Part shown: positions 25,729 through 34,114 of the stretch, piece by piece
Numbering within the stretch: position 1 is the first letter of the stretch
Layout of the letters: every line of letters begins with the position of its first letter
NCBI RefSeq assembly: GCF_002091755.1
Contig: NZ_BDAI01000005.1
Location: forward strand, 310,001-374,000
Length of the DNA: 64,000 bases
Origin: Pseudomonas nitroreducens NBRC 12694
GTDB taxonomy: Bacteria; Pseudomonadota; Gammaproteobacteria; Pseudomonadales; Pseudomonadaceae
Reading direction: 5' to 3'
Notes under the pieces: generated by a model
What the model saw: the letters and a program-made list of their open reading frames with translations, nothing else
Database searches by the model: none
Told to the model about the DNA's origin: nothing
Program-made: the position numbers and the translations under genes

Positions 25729-27212
25729 GGGCACAACTCCTCGAGCAGCTGACGAACGGCAGGAATCAGATCGGCGGCGGCCAGTCCGCGACCTTGCGCG
25801 CCGAGCGACTCGCCGGCGCGCGCGTGCAGCCAGACCGCCAGGCAAGCGGCATCGAATGCAGGCAACCCCTGCGCCAGCAGCGCACCGAGGATGCCGGAAA
25901 GCACGTCACCCAGCCCGGCGCCCGCCATGGCTGGATGACCGTGATCGCACAGCGCGAGCCGGCCATCCGCGGACGCGATCAGGCTGCCGACGCCCTTGAG
26001 CACGACCACCGCCTGATAGCGCTGCGCCAGTGCGAGAGCAGCCTTGGGACGATCCGCCTGAACCTCCGCGGTGGAGATTCCCAGCAGGCGCGCCGCTTCG
26101 GCGGGATGGGGAGTGATCACCCAGTCGCCGGACGGGCGGGCCACCCGCTCTTCGGCCAGCAGATTGAGCGCATCGGCGTCCCACACCTGTCGGCGCTCCA
26201 GGCTCGCTGCGGCGCTGACCAGTACGCGCCCCCAGGCGTCACGACCGACGCCAGGGCCGACCACCAGCACATCGGCCCGCTCGGCGAGGCGCAGCAGCTC
26301 TGCGGAAGAGGAGACGCCGCGTGCCATCAGTTCGGGGCGACGAGCCAGCGCAGCGGGCACGTGGACTGCACGGGTCGCCAGGGAAACCAGCCCGGCGCCG
26401 CAGCGTAGCGCGCTCTCCGCCGCCAGCAGAACGGCGCCGCCCATGCCGGTGTCGCCGCCGATCACCAGCGCATGGCCGAACAGGCCCTTGTGCGCAGCCT
26501 TGGGGCGCGCTGCGAGGCAGGGCAGGGAAGCTGCAGCGAGCCGGCGCGCCAGGCTGCTTTCGGGAAGCAGCGCAGGATCGGCATCGAGCCCGTCGAATAC
26601 CAGCTCGCCGCACTGGTCGGGCCCCTGAGCAGTAAACAGGCCAAGCTTGAGGCCAATGAAGGTCACCGTCAGATCGGCGTTCACCGCGCAGCCCAGCACT
26701 TGTCCGGTATCGGCGCTGAGGCCGGAAGGGATGTCCACGGCCAGGACCGGCAGGCCGCTGGCGTTGATCGCCGCGATGGCCGAGGCATAGGGCTCGCGCA
26801 CCTCGCCGCCGAGGCCGGTGCCCAGCAGCGCATCCACCAGCACACCTCGCAGTTCGGCGCGGTCGCTCCAGGCCTGGACATCCACGCCGACCGCGCGCGC
26901 CTCGCCATGGGCCGAGGCGGCATCGCCAGAGAGGCGGGAGGCATCGCCCACTGCCAGCACGCGTACGCGCCAGCCGGCGCGCAGGGCCAGAGCGGCGATC
27001 AGGTAGCCGTCGCCGGCATTGTTGCCGTGGCCGGCCAGCACGGTAACCTCGCCGGCATCCGGCCACTGGCGACGCAGGGCGCGCCAGGCGGCATGGGCGG
27101 CGCGGCGCATCAGCTCGAAGCCGGGCGTGCCGGCCGCGATCAGGCGCGCATCGAGGTCGCGCACCTGCTGGGCGCTGTACAGATTCAGGGGCAGATCGTC
27201 GTGGGCAGTCAT
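25716..27212 (-). CDS. nnr: Bifunctional NAD(P)H-hydrate epimerase/dehydratase (NnrE-NnrD)
   Basis: Repairs damaged, hydrated NADH and NADPH. 498 residues: N-terminal YjeF_N epimerase domain (GHGNNAGDGYLIAALALR, near residue 65) and C-terminal ribokinase-like dehydratase (GDTGMGGAVLLAAESALRCG; AGAGLGDVLSGILGALLAQG). The ATG at 27212 gives MTAHDDLPLNLYSAQQVRDL, the expected N-terminus. First gene of the nnr-tsaE-amiB-mutL-miaA-hfq-hflX set, divergent from queG with a MITE-like repeat between. Confidence 0.95.
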   Translation of the reverse strand: MTAHDDLPLNLYSAQQVRDLDARLIAAGTPGFELMRRAAHAAWRALRRQWPDAGEVTVLAGHGNNAGDGYLIAALALRAGWRVRVLAVGDASRLSGDAASAHGEARAVGVDVQAWSDRAELRGVLVDALLGTGLGGEVREPYASAIAAINASGLPVLAVDIPSGLSADTGQVLGCAVNADLTVTFIGLKLGLFTAQGPDQCGELVFDGLDADPALLPESSLARRLAAASLPCLAARPKAAHKGLFGHALVIGGDTGMGGAVLLAAESALRCGAGLVSLATRAVHVPAALARRPELMARGVSSSAELLRLAERADVLVVGPGVGRDAWGRVLVSAAASLERRQVWDADALNLLAEERVARPSGDWVITPHPAEAARLLGISTAEVQADRPKAALALAQRYQAVVVLKGVGSLIASADGRLALCDHGHPAMAGAGLGDVLSGILGALLAQGLPAFDAACLAVWLHARAGESLGAQGRGLAAADLIPAVRQLLEELCPCLN

Positions 27213-27246
27213 CGCTGTTCCGGGCGGCAGAATGTGTCGCCTGAGA

Positions 27247-27379
27247 GCCTGTTCAAAAGCTCGCGAGCTAGAGCAGAGCAAGGCAAAAATAGACGAGGGA
27301 GCGCAGTTTACTGCTGTAAATGAGCATTCCGAGTCTGTTTTAACGCAGCTCTGCCGACGCGCAGCAGATTTTGAGCGGC
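27247..27379 (+). repeat. MITE-like 133-bp imperfect palindrome
   Basis: Ends GCCTGTTCAAAA (27247-27258) and ATTTTGAGCGGC (27368-27379) are imperfect terminal inverted repeats. Three inner pairs share the same centre near 27313: GCAGAGC/GCTCTGC (27273-27279, 27348-27354), AAAATAGAC/GTCTGTTTT (27286-27294, 27333-27341) and TTTAC/GTAAA (27307-27320). A perfect 12-bp palindrome AGCTCGCGAGCT lies at 27258-27269. It encodes nothing. No target duplication is evident. It fits a non-autonomous mobile repeat of the kind scattered in Pseudomonas intergenic DNA. Confidence 0.6.
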
Positions 27380-27456
27380 TATTGGCGTACGGACGGGCCG
27401 ACGCCGGCCAGGTCTGGCAGAATTATACGCACCCGGACTTCGGTTTCCCGCCTTCC

Positions 27457-28518
27457 ATGCACGATTCAACGCTCGACTACGCCGACCTCGCCCGCTCCAT
27501 CAAGGACTGGGGGCGCGAACTCGGCTTCCAGCAGGTCGGCATCAGCGGGCTCGACCTCGAGGAACACGGCACCCACCTGCAGCGCTGGCTGGATGCGGGC
27601 TACCACGGCGAGATGGACTACATGGGCGCCCATGGCAGCAAGCGCTGGCGGCCCGACGAACTGGTGCCCGGCACGCTACGGGTCGTATCGCTGCGCATGG
27701 ACTACCTGCCCGGCGACACGCGCATGGCGCAGGTCCTGGGCGATCCGGAGAGGGCCTATGTCTCGCGCTACGCCCTGGGCCGCGATTACCACAAGCTGAT
27801 CCGCAAGCGCCTGCAGCAACTGGCCGAACGCATCCAGCAGCAGGTCGGACCGTTCGGCTTCCGCGCCTTCGTCGACAGCGCACCGGTGCTGGAGAAGGCC
27901 ATCGCCGAGCAATCGGGTCTGGGGTGGGTCGGCAAGAACACCCTGGTGCTGAACCGCAAGGCCGGCAGCTACTTCTTCCTCGGCGAGCTGTTCACCGACC
28001 TGCCGCTGCCGGTGGATGAGCCGCACGGCACGGAGCACTGCGGGCGCTGCTCGGCCTGCATGGACATCTGCCCCACCGCCGCTTTCGTGGCGCCCTATGT
28101 GCTGGATGCACGGCGCTGTATTTCCTACCTGACCATCGAATTGAAGGGCCCGATCCCCGAAGACCTGCGCCCGCTGATCGGCAACCGTGTATTCGGCTGC
28201 GATGACTGCCAGATGGTCTGCCCGTGGAACCGTTTCGCCCGCGCCACCGACCTGGGCGACTTCCAACCGCGCCACAGCCTGGACAACGCCGCGCTGGCGG
28301 AGCTGTTCCTGTGGACGGAAGAGGAATTCCTCAGCCGCACCGAGGGTTCGCCATTGCGACGAGCGGGCTACGAGCGCTGGCTGCGCAACCTGGCCGTGGG
28401 ATTGGGCAATGCGCCATCGACCATCCCGGTGATCGAGGCGCTGCGGGCACGACAGGAGTTCCCGTCGGAGCTGGTGCGCGAGCATGTGGCGTGGGCGCTG
28501 GGCCGGCACTGCGCCTGA
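27457..28518 (+). CDS. queG: Epoxyqueuosine reductase QueG
   Basis: Cobalamin-dependent enzyme for the last step of queuosine synthesis in tRNA (epoxyqueuosine to queuosine). 353 residues; after the N-terminal domain come two 4Fe-4S clusters with CGRCSACMDICPTAAF and GCDDCQMVCPWN, then a C-terminal HEAT-like tail. The ATG at 27457 (MHDSTLDYADLARSIKDW) matches the family start; the frame is open upstream through the repeat but that part is not QueG-like. No clear Shine-Dalgarno is present. Confidence 0.95.
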   Translation: MHDSTLDYADLARSIKDWGRELGFQQVGISGLDLEEHGTHLQRWLDAGYHGEMDYMGAHGSKRWRPDELVPGTLRVVSLRMDYLPGDTRMAQVLGDPERAYVSRYALGRDYHKLIRKRLQQLAERIQQQVGPFGFRAFVDSAPVLEKAIAEQSGLGWVGKNTLVLNRKAGSYFFLGELFTDLPLPVDEPHGTEHCGRCSACMDICPTAAFVAPYVLDARRCISYLTIELKGPIPEDLRPLIGNRVFGCDDCQMVCPWNRFARATDLGDFQPRHSLDNAALAELFLWTEEEFLSRTEGSPLRRAGYERWLRNLAVGLGNAPSTIPVIEALRARQEFPSELVREHVAWALGRHCA

Positions 28519-28525
28519 AGGAGAC

Positions 28526-28611
28526 GTGTAGGAGCGAGGGGGACGCATGGTACTCGCTCGCAAACCAAGCCCCGCGACGGAATCAGTTCGCGAGCAAGCT
28601 CGCCCCTACAA
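28526..28611 (+). repeat. REP doublet (REPIN-like) between queG and orn
   Basis: TGTAGGAGCGAG (from 28526, with an enlarged loop before CTCGCTCGC) faces an inverted TTCGCGAGCAAGCTCGCCCC (ending with TACAA at 28611). The core matches the other REP copies in this window at 58.0 and 59.4 kb. It separates the convergent 3' ends of queG and orn. Confidence 0.75.
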
Positions 28612-28623
28612 AGAGCCATCGGC

Positions 28624-29166
28624 TCAGACTTTGATGAAGTGCTCGCGGTAGTAACGCAGCTCGGCGATCGACTCGCGGATGTCGTCCAGCGCCAGGTGGG
28701 TGTTGCCCTTCTTGAAGCCATCCCGCACCGAAGGCGCCCAGCGCGCTGCCAGTTCCTTGAGGGTGGAGACGTCCAGGTTGCGGTAGTGGAAGTAGCCTTC
28801 CAGCTTCGGCATGTGGCGGTAGAGGAAGCGGCGGTCCTGGCAGATGCTGTTGCCGCAGATCGGCGAGCAGCGCTTGGGCACCCACTTTTCCAGGAAGGCG
28901 ATGGTCATCGCTTCGGCTTCGGCGGCGGAGATGGTGCTTTCACGCACGCGCTGGGTCAGGCCGGATTGGCCGTGCTGACGGGTATTCCACTCGTCCATGC
29001 CGGCGAGCAGCTCCTCACTCTGGTGCACGGCGATCACCGGGCCTTCCTCGAGGATGTTCAGGTCGCTGTCGGTGACGATGGTCGCCATCTCGATGATGAC
29101 ATCCTTGTCCGGGTCCAGCCCGGTCATTTCCAGGTCGATCCAGATCAGGTTCTGCGGGTTCTGCAT
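28624..29166 (-). CDS. orn: Oligoribonuclease Orn
   Basis: DEDDh exonuclease, 180 residues, that cleaves dinucleotides; in Pseudomonas it degrades pGpG, the breakdown product of cyclic di-GMP. Catalytic DLEMTGLDPDKD (Asp11, Glu13), HQSEELLAGMDEWN and HLALDDIRESIAELRYYREH near the C-terminus. Divergent from rsgA, an arrangement common in gammaproteobacteria. It links functionally with the diguanylate cyclase and FimX genes nearby. Confidence 0.97.
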   Translation of the reverse strand: MQNPQNLIWIDLEMTGLDPDKDVIIEMATIVTDSDLNILEEGPVIAVHQSEELLAGMDEWNTRQHGQSGLTQRVRESTISAAEAEAMTIAFLEKWVPKRCSPICGNSICQDRRFLYRHMPKLEGYFHYRNLDVSTLKELAARWAPSVRDGFKKGNTHLALDDIRESIAELRYYREHFIKV

Positions 29167-29255
29167 GATGGGGCTCCTCAGCTCAGCCCCCTAGTTTAGC
29201 GGGAAGCGGACGCGCGCATGCTAAACTGCGGCGCGATTTTCCCTGTGGATACCCT

Positions 29256-30287
29256 ATGGCCAAGCGTCACCTCACCCGCCGGCAGAGCTGGCGGATCGAA
29301 AAAGTCCAGGAAGAACGCGCTTCGCGCGCGGCGAAGCGTGAGTCACGCGCCCTGGAAGAATTGGAAGGCGGCGACCTCGGCCCGGAGCAGACCGGCCAGG
29401 TGATTGCCCACTTCGGGGTGCAGGTGGAAGTCGAGGCCCAGGAAGGCGACCACGCCGGCCAGGTGTTCCGCTGCCACCTGCGCGCCAACCTGCCCCCGCT
29501 GGTGACCGGCGACCAGGTGGTCTGGCGCCCCGGCAACCAGGGCATCGGGGTGATCGTCGCGCAATTACCGCGAACGTCCGAGCTGCGTCGCCCGGACATG
29601 CGCGGCGTGCTCAAGCCGGTGGCGGCCAACGTCGATCGCATCGTGATCGTCTTCGCCCCGCGCCCGGAACCCCACGCCAACCTGATCGACCGCTACCTGG
29701 TGGCCGCCGAGCACGCCGGCATCAAGCCGCTGCTGTTGCTGAACAAGGCCGACCTGATCGACGAGGAAAACGCACCCTTCCTCGATTCGCTGCTGGGCAC
29801 CTACCGCGAGCTGGGTTATCCGCTGCTGGAGGTTTCCGCCTTCAACGGCCTGGCGCTGGACGCCCTTCGTGCCGCGCTGAACGAGCACGTCAGCGTGTTC
29901 GTCGGACAGTCCGGCGTAGGCAAGTCGTCGCTGGTGAACGCATTGCTGCCCGGCGTCGACACCCGCGTCGGTGATCTCTCGGAAGTCACCGGCAAGGGCA
30001 CCCACACCACCACCACCGCGCGGCTGTTCCACTTCCCCGCCGGCGGCGACCTGATCGACTCCCCCGGCATCCGCGAATTCGGCCTCGGCCATGTCAGCCG
30101 TGACGATGTCGAAGCCGGCTTCATCGAGTTCCACGACCTGCTCGGCCACTGCCGCTTCCGCGACTGCAAGCACGATCGCGAACCGGGCTGTGCGCTGCTC
30201 AAGGCGCTGGAAGACGGTCGTGTTTCGCCGCAACGGATGGCCAGCTACCGGCACATCCTCGCGAGCCTGCCGCAAGACGAATATTGA
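29256..30287 (+). CDS. rsgA: Small-subunit assembly GTPase RsgA
   Basis: Circularly permuted GTPase acting late in 30S maturation. 343 residues: a basic N-terminal extension (MAKRHLTRRQSWRIEKVQ), OB fold, then G4 NKADL (about 163), G1 GQSGVGKSSLVN (about 218) and G3 DSPGIREFGL, and a zinc site with CRFRDCKH...GC near residue 298. A large hairpin starts 2 bases after the stop codon. Confidence 0.96.
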   Translation: MAKRHLTRRQSWRIEKVQEERASRAAKRESRALEELEGGDLGPEQTGQVIAHFGVQVEVEAQEGDHAGQVFRCHLRANLPPLVTGDQVVWRPGNQGIGVIVAQLPRTSELRRPDMRGVLKPVAANVDRIVIVFAPRPEPHANLIDRYLVAAEHAGIKPLLLLNKADLIDEENAPFLDSLLGTYRELGYPLLEVSAFNGLALDALRAALNEHVSVFVGQSGVGKSSLVNALLPGVDTRVGDLSEVTGKGTHTTTTARLFHFPAGGDLIDSPGIREFGLGHVSRDDVEAGFIEFHDLLGHCRFRDCKHDREPGCALLKALEDGRVSPQRMASYRHILASLPQDEY

Positions 30288-30289
30288 TT

Positions 30290-30318
30290 GGCGGATAACG
30301 CCTCAAGCGTTATCCGCC
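30290..30318 (+). other. Large 12-bp hairpin directly after rsgA
   Basis: GGCGGATAACGC-ctcaa-GCGTTATCCGCC, perfect over 12 bp, beginning 2 bases after the rsgA stop. No U-run follows, so it more likely protects or pauses than terminates; a proper terminator comes 64 bases later. A lone REP half-copy (GTAGGAGCGAGC) lies between them at 30340. Confidence 0.6.
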
Positions 30319-30381
30319 GCACCGATGTTGCACGGACCAGTAGGAGCGAGCACGCCTCAGCATATCAATGGCATGAAGCGC

Positions 30382-30419
30382 AACGAAGAAGGCCAGCTGT
30401 TCAGCTGGCCTTCTTCGTT
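30382..30419 (-). terminator. 18-bp perfect stem terminator between rsgA and motB
   Basis: AACGAAGAAGGCCAGCTG (30382-30399) pairs exactly with 30402-30419 across a 2-base gap; the last two pairs probably open into a loop. T-rich flanks occur on both strands, so it can serve motB (minus; 2 bases after its stop) and rsgA (plus). Confidence 0.85.
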
Positions 30420-30421
30420 TC

Positions 30422-31489
30422 CTACTGCTGCTTGTTCAACTCGTCGAGTTTCAGCGTACCGCCGTCGTCGAACAGGTTGAGCTTCTGCTTGAGCTGGTCC
30501 GGCGGCACAGGGTCGCCCTGGCCGCTCGCTGGCTTGGCCGGTGCGCCATTGGGCGCTGCCGGTGTGGCGGCGCCCGGGGCAGCCGGGACTGCGCCATCGA
30601 CCGGCTTGTCGCTGCCGCCGTCCTGCCCCTCGATGGCGCGCTGGGCCTTCTTGGTCAGGACGATGATGTCGATCCGACGGTTCACTGGATTCAGCGGCTG
30701 GTCGCGGTCGAACAACGCCGAAGAGGCGTAGCCCACCACGCGGGCGATCTGGTCTTCCGGGTAGCCGCCGGCTTCCAGCGCGCGCCGCGCCGCGTTGGCA
30801 CGGTTGGCCGAAAGCTCCCAGTTGCCGAAGTCGCCATTGCCGGCGTAGGGCTTGGCGTCGGTGTGACCACTGATGCTGATCTTGTTCGGCACCTGCTTGA
30901 TGGTCTCGGCCAGCGCCAGCAGGATGTCCTCGAAATAGGACTGCAAACGCGCGCTGCCCAGGTCGAACATCGGCCGGTTGTCCGAATCGACAATCTGGAT
31001 ACGCAGGCCGTCCTGGGTGATCTCGAAGAGGATCTGGTCCTTGAAGCGCTTGAGCGTCGGGTTCTCGTCGACCTTGTTCTGCAGTTCCTGCAGCAGCAAC
31101 TCCAGGCGCTCCTTCTCGACCTTCTCGGCGACGTCCTCGGCCTGCTGCTCGTTGATCTTGGCGTTCTCGTCCGGGTTGATGCGCGTCTCGTCGGCATCCG
31201 GCTGAGCCTGGATCTGCGGGTTCAGCGTCTTGTCCGGCGCCGGCGTCGGCGTGCCGCCCAGGTCGATGACGTAGGGGCTGGCACTCTCGGTGAAGCCGAT
31301 GGGGTCCTGGAAGTAACCGGAGATGGCCTTCTTCTGCTCGGGCGTGGCCGAGGACAGCAGCCAGAGCACGAGGAAGAACGCCATCATGGCGGTGGCAAAG
31401 TCGGCGAAGGCGATCTTCCAGCCGCCGCCGTGGTGGCCGGCGGCATAGCGCTTGACGCGCTTGACGATGATCGGCTGATTGTTATCCAT
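30422..31489 (-). CDS. motB: Flagellar stator protein MotB
   Basis: Stator subunit that anchors the ion channel to peptidoglycan. 355 residues. One membrane helix with the essential ion-binding aspartate in FADFATAMMAFFLVLWLL (Asp30), a plug/linker rich in charged residues, and an OmpA-like peptidoglycan-binding domain (ISISGHTDAKPYAG, NWELSANRANAARRAL; about 175-290). The C-terminal tail is rich in Pro/Ala/Gly. Pairs with motA 15 bases upstream. Confidence 0.95.
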   Translation of the reverse strand: MDNNQPIIVKRVKRYAAGHHGGGWKIAFADFATAMMAFFLVLWLLSSATPEQKKAISGYFQDPIGFTESASPYVIDLGGTPTPAPDKTLNPQIQAQPDADETRINPDENAKINEQQAEDVAEKVEKERLELLLQELQNKVDENPTLKRFKDQILFEITQDGLRIQIVDSDNRPMFDLGSARLQSYFEDILLALAETIKQVPNKISISGHTDAKPYAGNGDFGNWELSANRANAARRALEAGGYPEDQIARVVGYASSALFDRDQPLNPVNRRIDIIVLTKKAQRAIEGQDGGSDKPVDGAVPAAPGAATPAAPNGAPAKPASGQGDPVPPDQLKQKLNLFDDGGTLKLDELNKQQ

Positions 31490-31504
31490 GCGTCAGGCGA
31501 CCCA

Positions 31505-32356
31505 TCAGCGACCGCGAACGGCCTGCTCCAGCTCGCTGAAGCTCGGACGGTGCGCCGGCAGCAGCACCTTGCGGCCAAACTCCACGGCCAGCGAGGGCGG
31601 CATGCCGGAAGCCGAAGCCACCAGGCAGGCCTTGATCGCTTCGTAGAGGTTCAGCTCTTCCTTGGCGTCGTGCTCCAGCGCGTTGGACAGCGGGCCGACA
31701 AAACCGTACGCGGCGAGAATACCGAGGAAGGTACCCACCAGCGCCGCGGCGACGTGGTGGCCGATCTCGGCCTGGCTGCCCTGGCCGAGCAGCGCCATGG
31801 TGATCACGATGCCCAGTACCGCGGCGACGATACCGAAGCCCGGCAGGGCGTCGGCGACGCGGGTCACTGCATGGGCGGGGTGCTCGAGGTCTTCCTTGAG
31901 GCTGCCCAGTTCCATGTCGAACAGGCCTTCCAACTCGTGGGGCGCCATGTTGCCGGAAGACATGATGCGCAGGTAGTCGCAGATGTAGGCCGTCATGCGG
32001 TCGTCCCTGAGCACCGCGGGGTACTTGCTGAAGATCGGGCTGGCAGCCGGGTCCTCGACGTCGGCCTCGATCGCCATCATGCCTTCGCGGCGGCTCTTGT
32101 TGAGCACCTCGTAGAGCATGCCCAGCACCTCCAGGTAGAAGGTATGGGTGAAGCGGTTGCCGAACATCTTCGGCGCCTTCTTCAGTACGGTCATGAAGGT
32201 GCTGCCAGGGTTGGCCTGGAGGAAGGCGCCCAGCGCGGCGCCGCCGATGATCAGCACTTCGAACGGCTGAATGATGGCCGCGATCTTGCCGCCGGAGAGC
32301 ATGTAGCCGCCGAGCACGCTACCCAGAATGACGATGATGCCGATGATTTTTGCCAT
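31505..32356 (-). CDS. motA: Flagellar stator protein MotA
   Basis: 283 residues with four membrane helices and a large cytoplasmic loop between helices 2 and 3 that contacts FliG. The N-terminus MAKIIGIIVILGSVLGGYML and the helix 3-4 region (ALPGFGIVAAVLGIVITMALLG; GTFLGILAAYGFVGP) are typical of proton-type MotA. It is first in the motAB pair. The leader contains a hairpin GGAGGC/GCCTCC (32386-32406). Confidence 0.96.
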   Translation of the reverse strand: MAKIIGIIVILGSVLGGYMLSGGKIAAIIQPFEVLIIGGAALGAFLQANPGSTFMTVLKKAPKMFGNRFTHTFYLEVLGMLYEVLNKSRREGMMAIEADVEDPAASPIFSKYPAVLRDDRMTAYICDYLRIMSSGNMAPHELEGLFDMELGSLKEDLEHPAHAVTRVADALPGFGIVAAVLGIVITMALLGQGSQAEIGHHVAAALVGTFLGILAAYGFVGPLSNALEHDAKEELNLYEAIKACLVASASGMPPSLAVEFGRKVLLPAHRPSFSELEQAVRGR

Positions 32357-32476
32357 GGGGACCGGACTGAAACTGTGAACAGAATGGAGGCATGATTCCC
32401 GCCTCCCTGTTGTTATCGGAGATTTCGGGCAAGACTATAGGCCGAAAACACTAAAAACCAGTTCGGCGCCTCACGC

Positions 32477-34000
32477 ATGTCTAAGCAATTGCTTCATCCA
32501 GAGCGTCTCAAGGCCTGGCTAACCCAGCTGGAAGACCTGCCTTTGCCCGTTCCGCTGGAACAGCGCGATGACATTCGCCGGGCGCTGAACGACAGCCGCC
32601 GCTCGATCCGCGATATCGCCGAACTGCTGCAGGACGCGCCGACCCTGGCCTTTGCCATCCTGCGCGAAGCCAACCGCGCACAGAGCGCCAGGGACAATCC
32701 GGCGGAAAGCCTGGAGGTCGCCCTCAACCGCCTGGGCTTGTCCCGCGTCACTCAATTGCTCGACAGCCTGCCCGCGATGCCCGAGGCGCAGATGCCGCGA
32801 GCCCTGAGCCAACTGCTGCTGATCAGCCGCCATGCCATGCAGCAGGCCAGCGGCCTGTTCGCCAACCGCCTGGCGCGACTCTGGCAGGAAATCCACTGGG
32901 GCAGCCTGTTCACCCTTGCGCCGCTGTGGGCGCTGGCCACCGCGAAACCGGAGCTGATGGAGAGCTGGCAGCGCCAGGTCTACGGCCTGGGCCGCTGCAG
33001 CAGCGAAGTCGAAGAGGAGTTGCTCGGCACTCCCCTGCTGCCCTTGTGCCGCGCGCTGGCCGACAGTTGGCGGCTGCCGGACTGGGTCGGCCAGGGCTAC
33101 GCCCTGCTCAGCGACGACAAGCGCCTGCTGGTGCGCGCCCTGCACGTCGCCCACACCGAACACGAGCCGCTGGGCCAGCAGCAGCGCCTGGACGCCGATC
33201 CGGAACTGCAACGCTGGCTGACCCGCCCGGCCAACACCATCCTCCTGGCCAACAGCATCGCCATGGCCGCACACCAGTCCTGGGGGGGCGTGCACATGCT
33301 GCGCTGGCAGCGCCTGACCAGCCTCTATCTGCAGATGCCGCTGGAAGAATTGCAGCAGACCGTCCACGGCCTCGCCGCGCAGAGCGCCCGCCGCCACGCC
33401 CGCCCGCTGCTCTGGCACCCGGCGCAGGCGTTGCTCTGGCCCTGGGATGCGCGCCGCTGGCTCAACGGGCCGAAGGCCGAGGAGCCGGCCAAGGCGCCGG
33501 ACACCCTCGTCGAATGGCGTCAGCACTGCACCCGCCTGATGCAGACGCCCAGCCCGTTCGGCAACGCCGTGCAACTGCTCGACTGTGCCACGGCTGCCTT
33601 GCAGGCCTGCGGGCTGCAACGCGGGATGATCCTGCTGGCCGACAAGGGCGGCAGCTGGTTGCAGGCGCGCCGGCACTTCGGCCTGGACGGCGAGATCGGC
33701 GACTTCAAGCTGGAAGTCGCCGCCAGCCCGGTGCTACGCAAACTCCTGCAACAACCCGGACAACTGCGCCTGAGCCCGACCAACATGGCCGAGTTCTCGG
33801 CGCTGATTCCCGGCTCGCTGAAGGCGCTGGTACCCAGTGAACATCTGCTGCTGCGCTCGCTGGGCAATGGCGCGCGGGTGGTCATGCTGGTCGTCTGCGA
33901 CCGCCTCGGGCAGCCGCTGGCAGACCTGCACGCGCAGGCCTTCGGCCGCACCGTGCAGTGCATCGAGCACGCGGTGAAGCAGATGGCGCGGGGCTCGTGA
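32477..34000 (+). CDS. HDOD-domain protein with C-terminal GAF-like region
   Basis: 507 residues. The N-terminal ~230 residues form an HDOD domain (ALNDSRRSIRDIAELLQDAP; LAFAILREANRA; ALNRLGLSRVTQLLDSLP), a metal-free relative of HD phosphohydrolases used in signalling. The last ~150 residues (from LVEWRQHCTRLMQTPSPFG) have the length and strand pattern of a GAF-like sensor domain. No enzymatic residues are evident. It is divergent from motAB. In Pseudomonas a gene of this kind lies here; its role is not known to me, though the neighbourhood suggests motility or second-messenger signalling. Confidence 0.8.
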   Translation: MSKQLLHPERLKAWLTQLEDLPLPVPLEQRDDIRRALNDSRRSIRDIAELLQDAPTLAFAILREANRAQSARDNPAESLEVALNRLGLSRVTQLLDSLPAMPEAQMPRALSQLLLISRHAMQQASGLFANRLARLWQEIHWGSLFTLAPLWALATAKPELMESWQRQVYGLGRCSSEVEEELLGTPLLPLCRALADSWRLPDWVGQGYALLSDDKRLLVRALHVAHTEHEPLGQQQRLDADPELQRWLTRPANTILLANSIAMAAHQSWGGVHMLRWQRLTSLYLQMPLEELQQTVHGLAAQSARRHARPLLWHPAQALLWPWDARRWLNGPKAEEPAKAPDTLVEWRQHCTRLMQTPSPFGNAVQLLDCATAALQACGLQRGMILLADKGGSWLQARRHFGLDGEIGDFKLEVAASPVLRKLLQQPGQLRLSPTNMAEFSALIPGSLKALVPSEHLLLRSLGNGARVVMLVVCDRLGQPLADLHAQAFGRTVQCIEHAVKQMARGS

Positions 34001-34011
34001 TCCGGGAAAGG

Positions 34012-34040
34012 TTTGCTCCCCGCCTTCTGCCCTTTAAACT
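34012..34040 (+). promoter_or_regulatory. Candidate sigma70 promoter of rhdA-psd
   Basis: TTTGCT (34012-34017), a 17-bp spacer and TAAACT (34035-34040), about 70 bases before the rhdA start. Confidence 0.4.
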
Positions 34041-34114
34041 AACCGCCCTCACGGGGTAGCCCAGGGCACGCGCTCACGTTGCCTCCCCCACCCTTTTCGC
34101 CGGGAGTCTCCGCC

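Noticed and set aside
32519..33676. 385-codon minus-strand frame opposite the HDOD gene
   Set aside because: The HDOD protein reads cleanly on the plus strand; the reverse frame has no recognisable motif.
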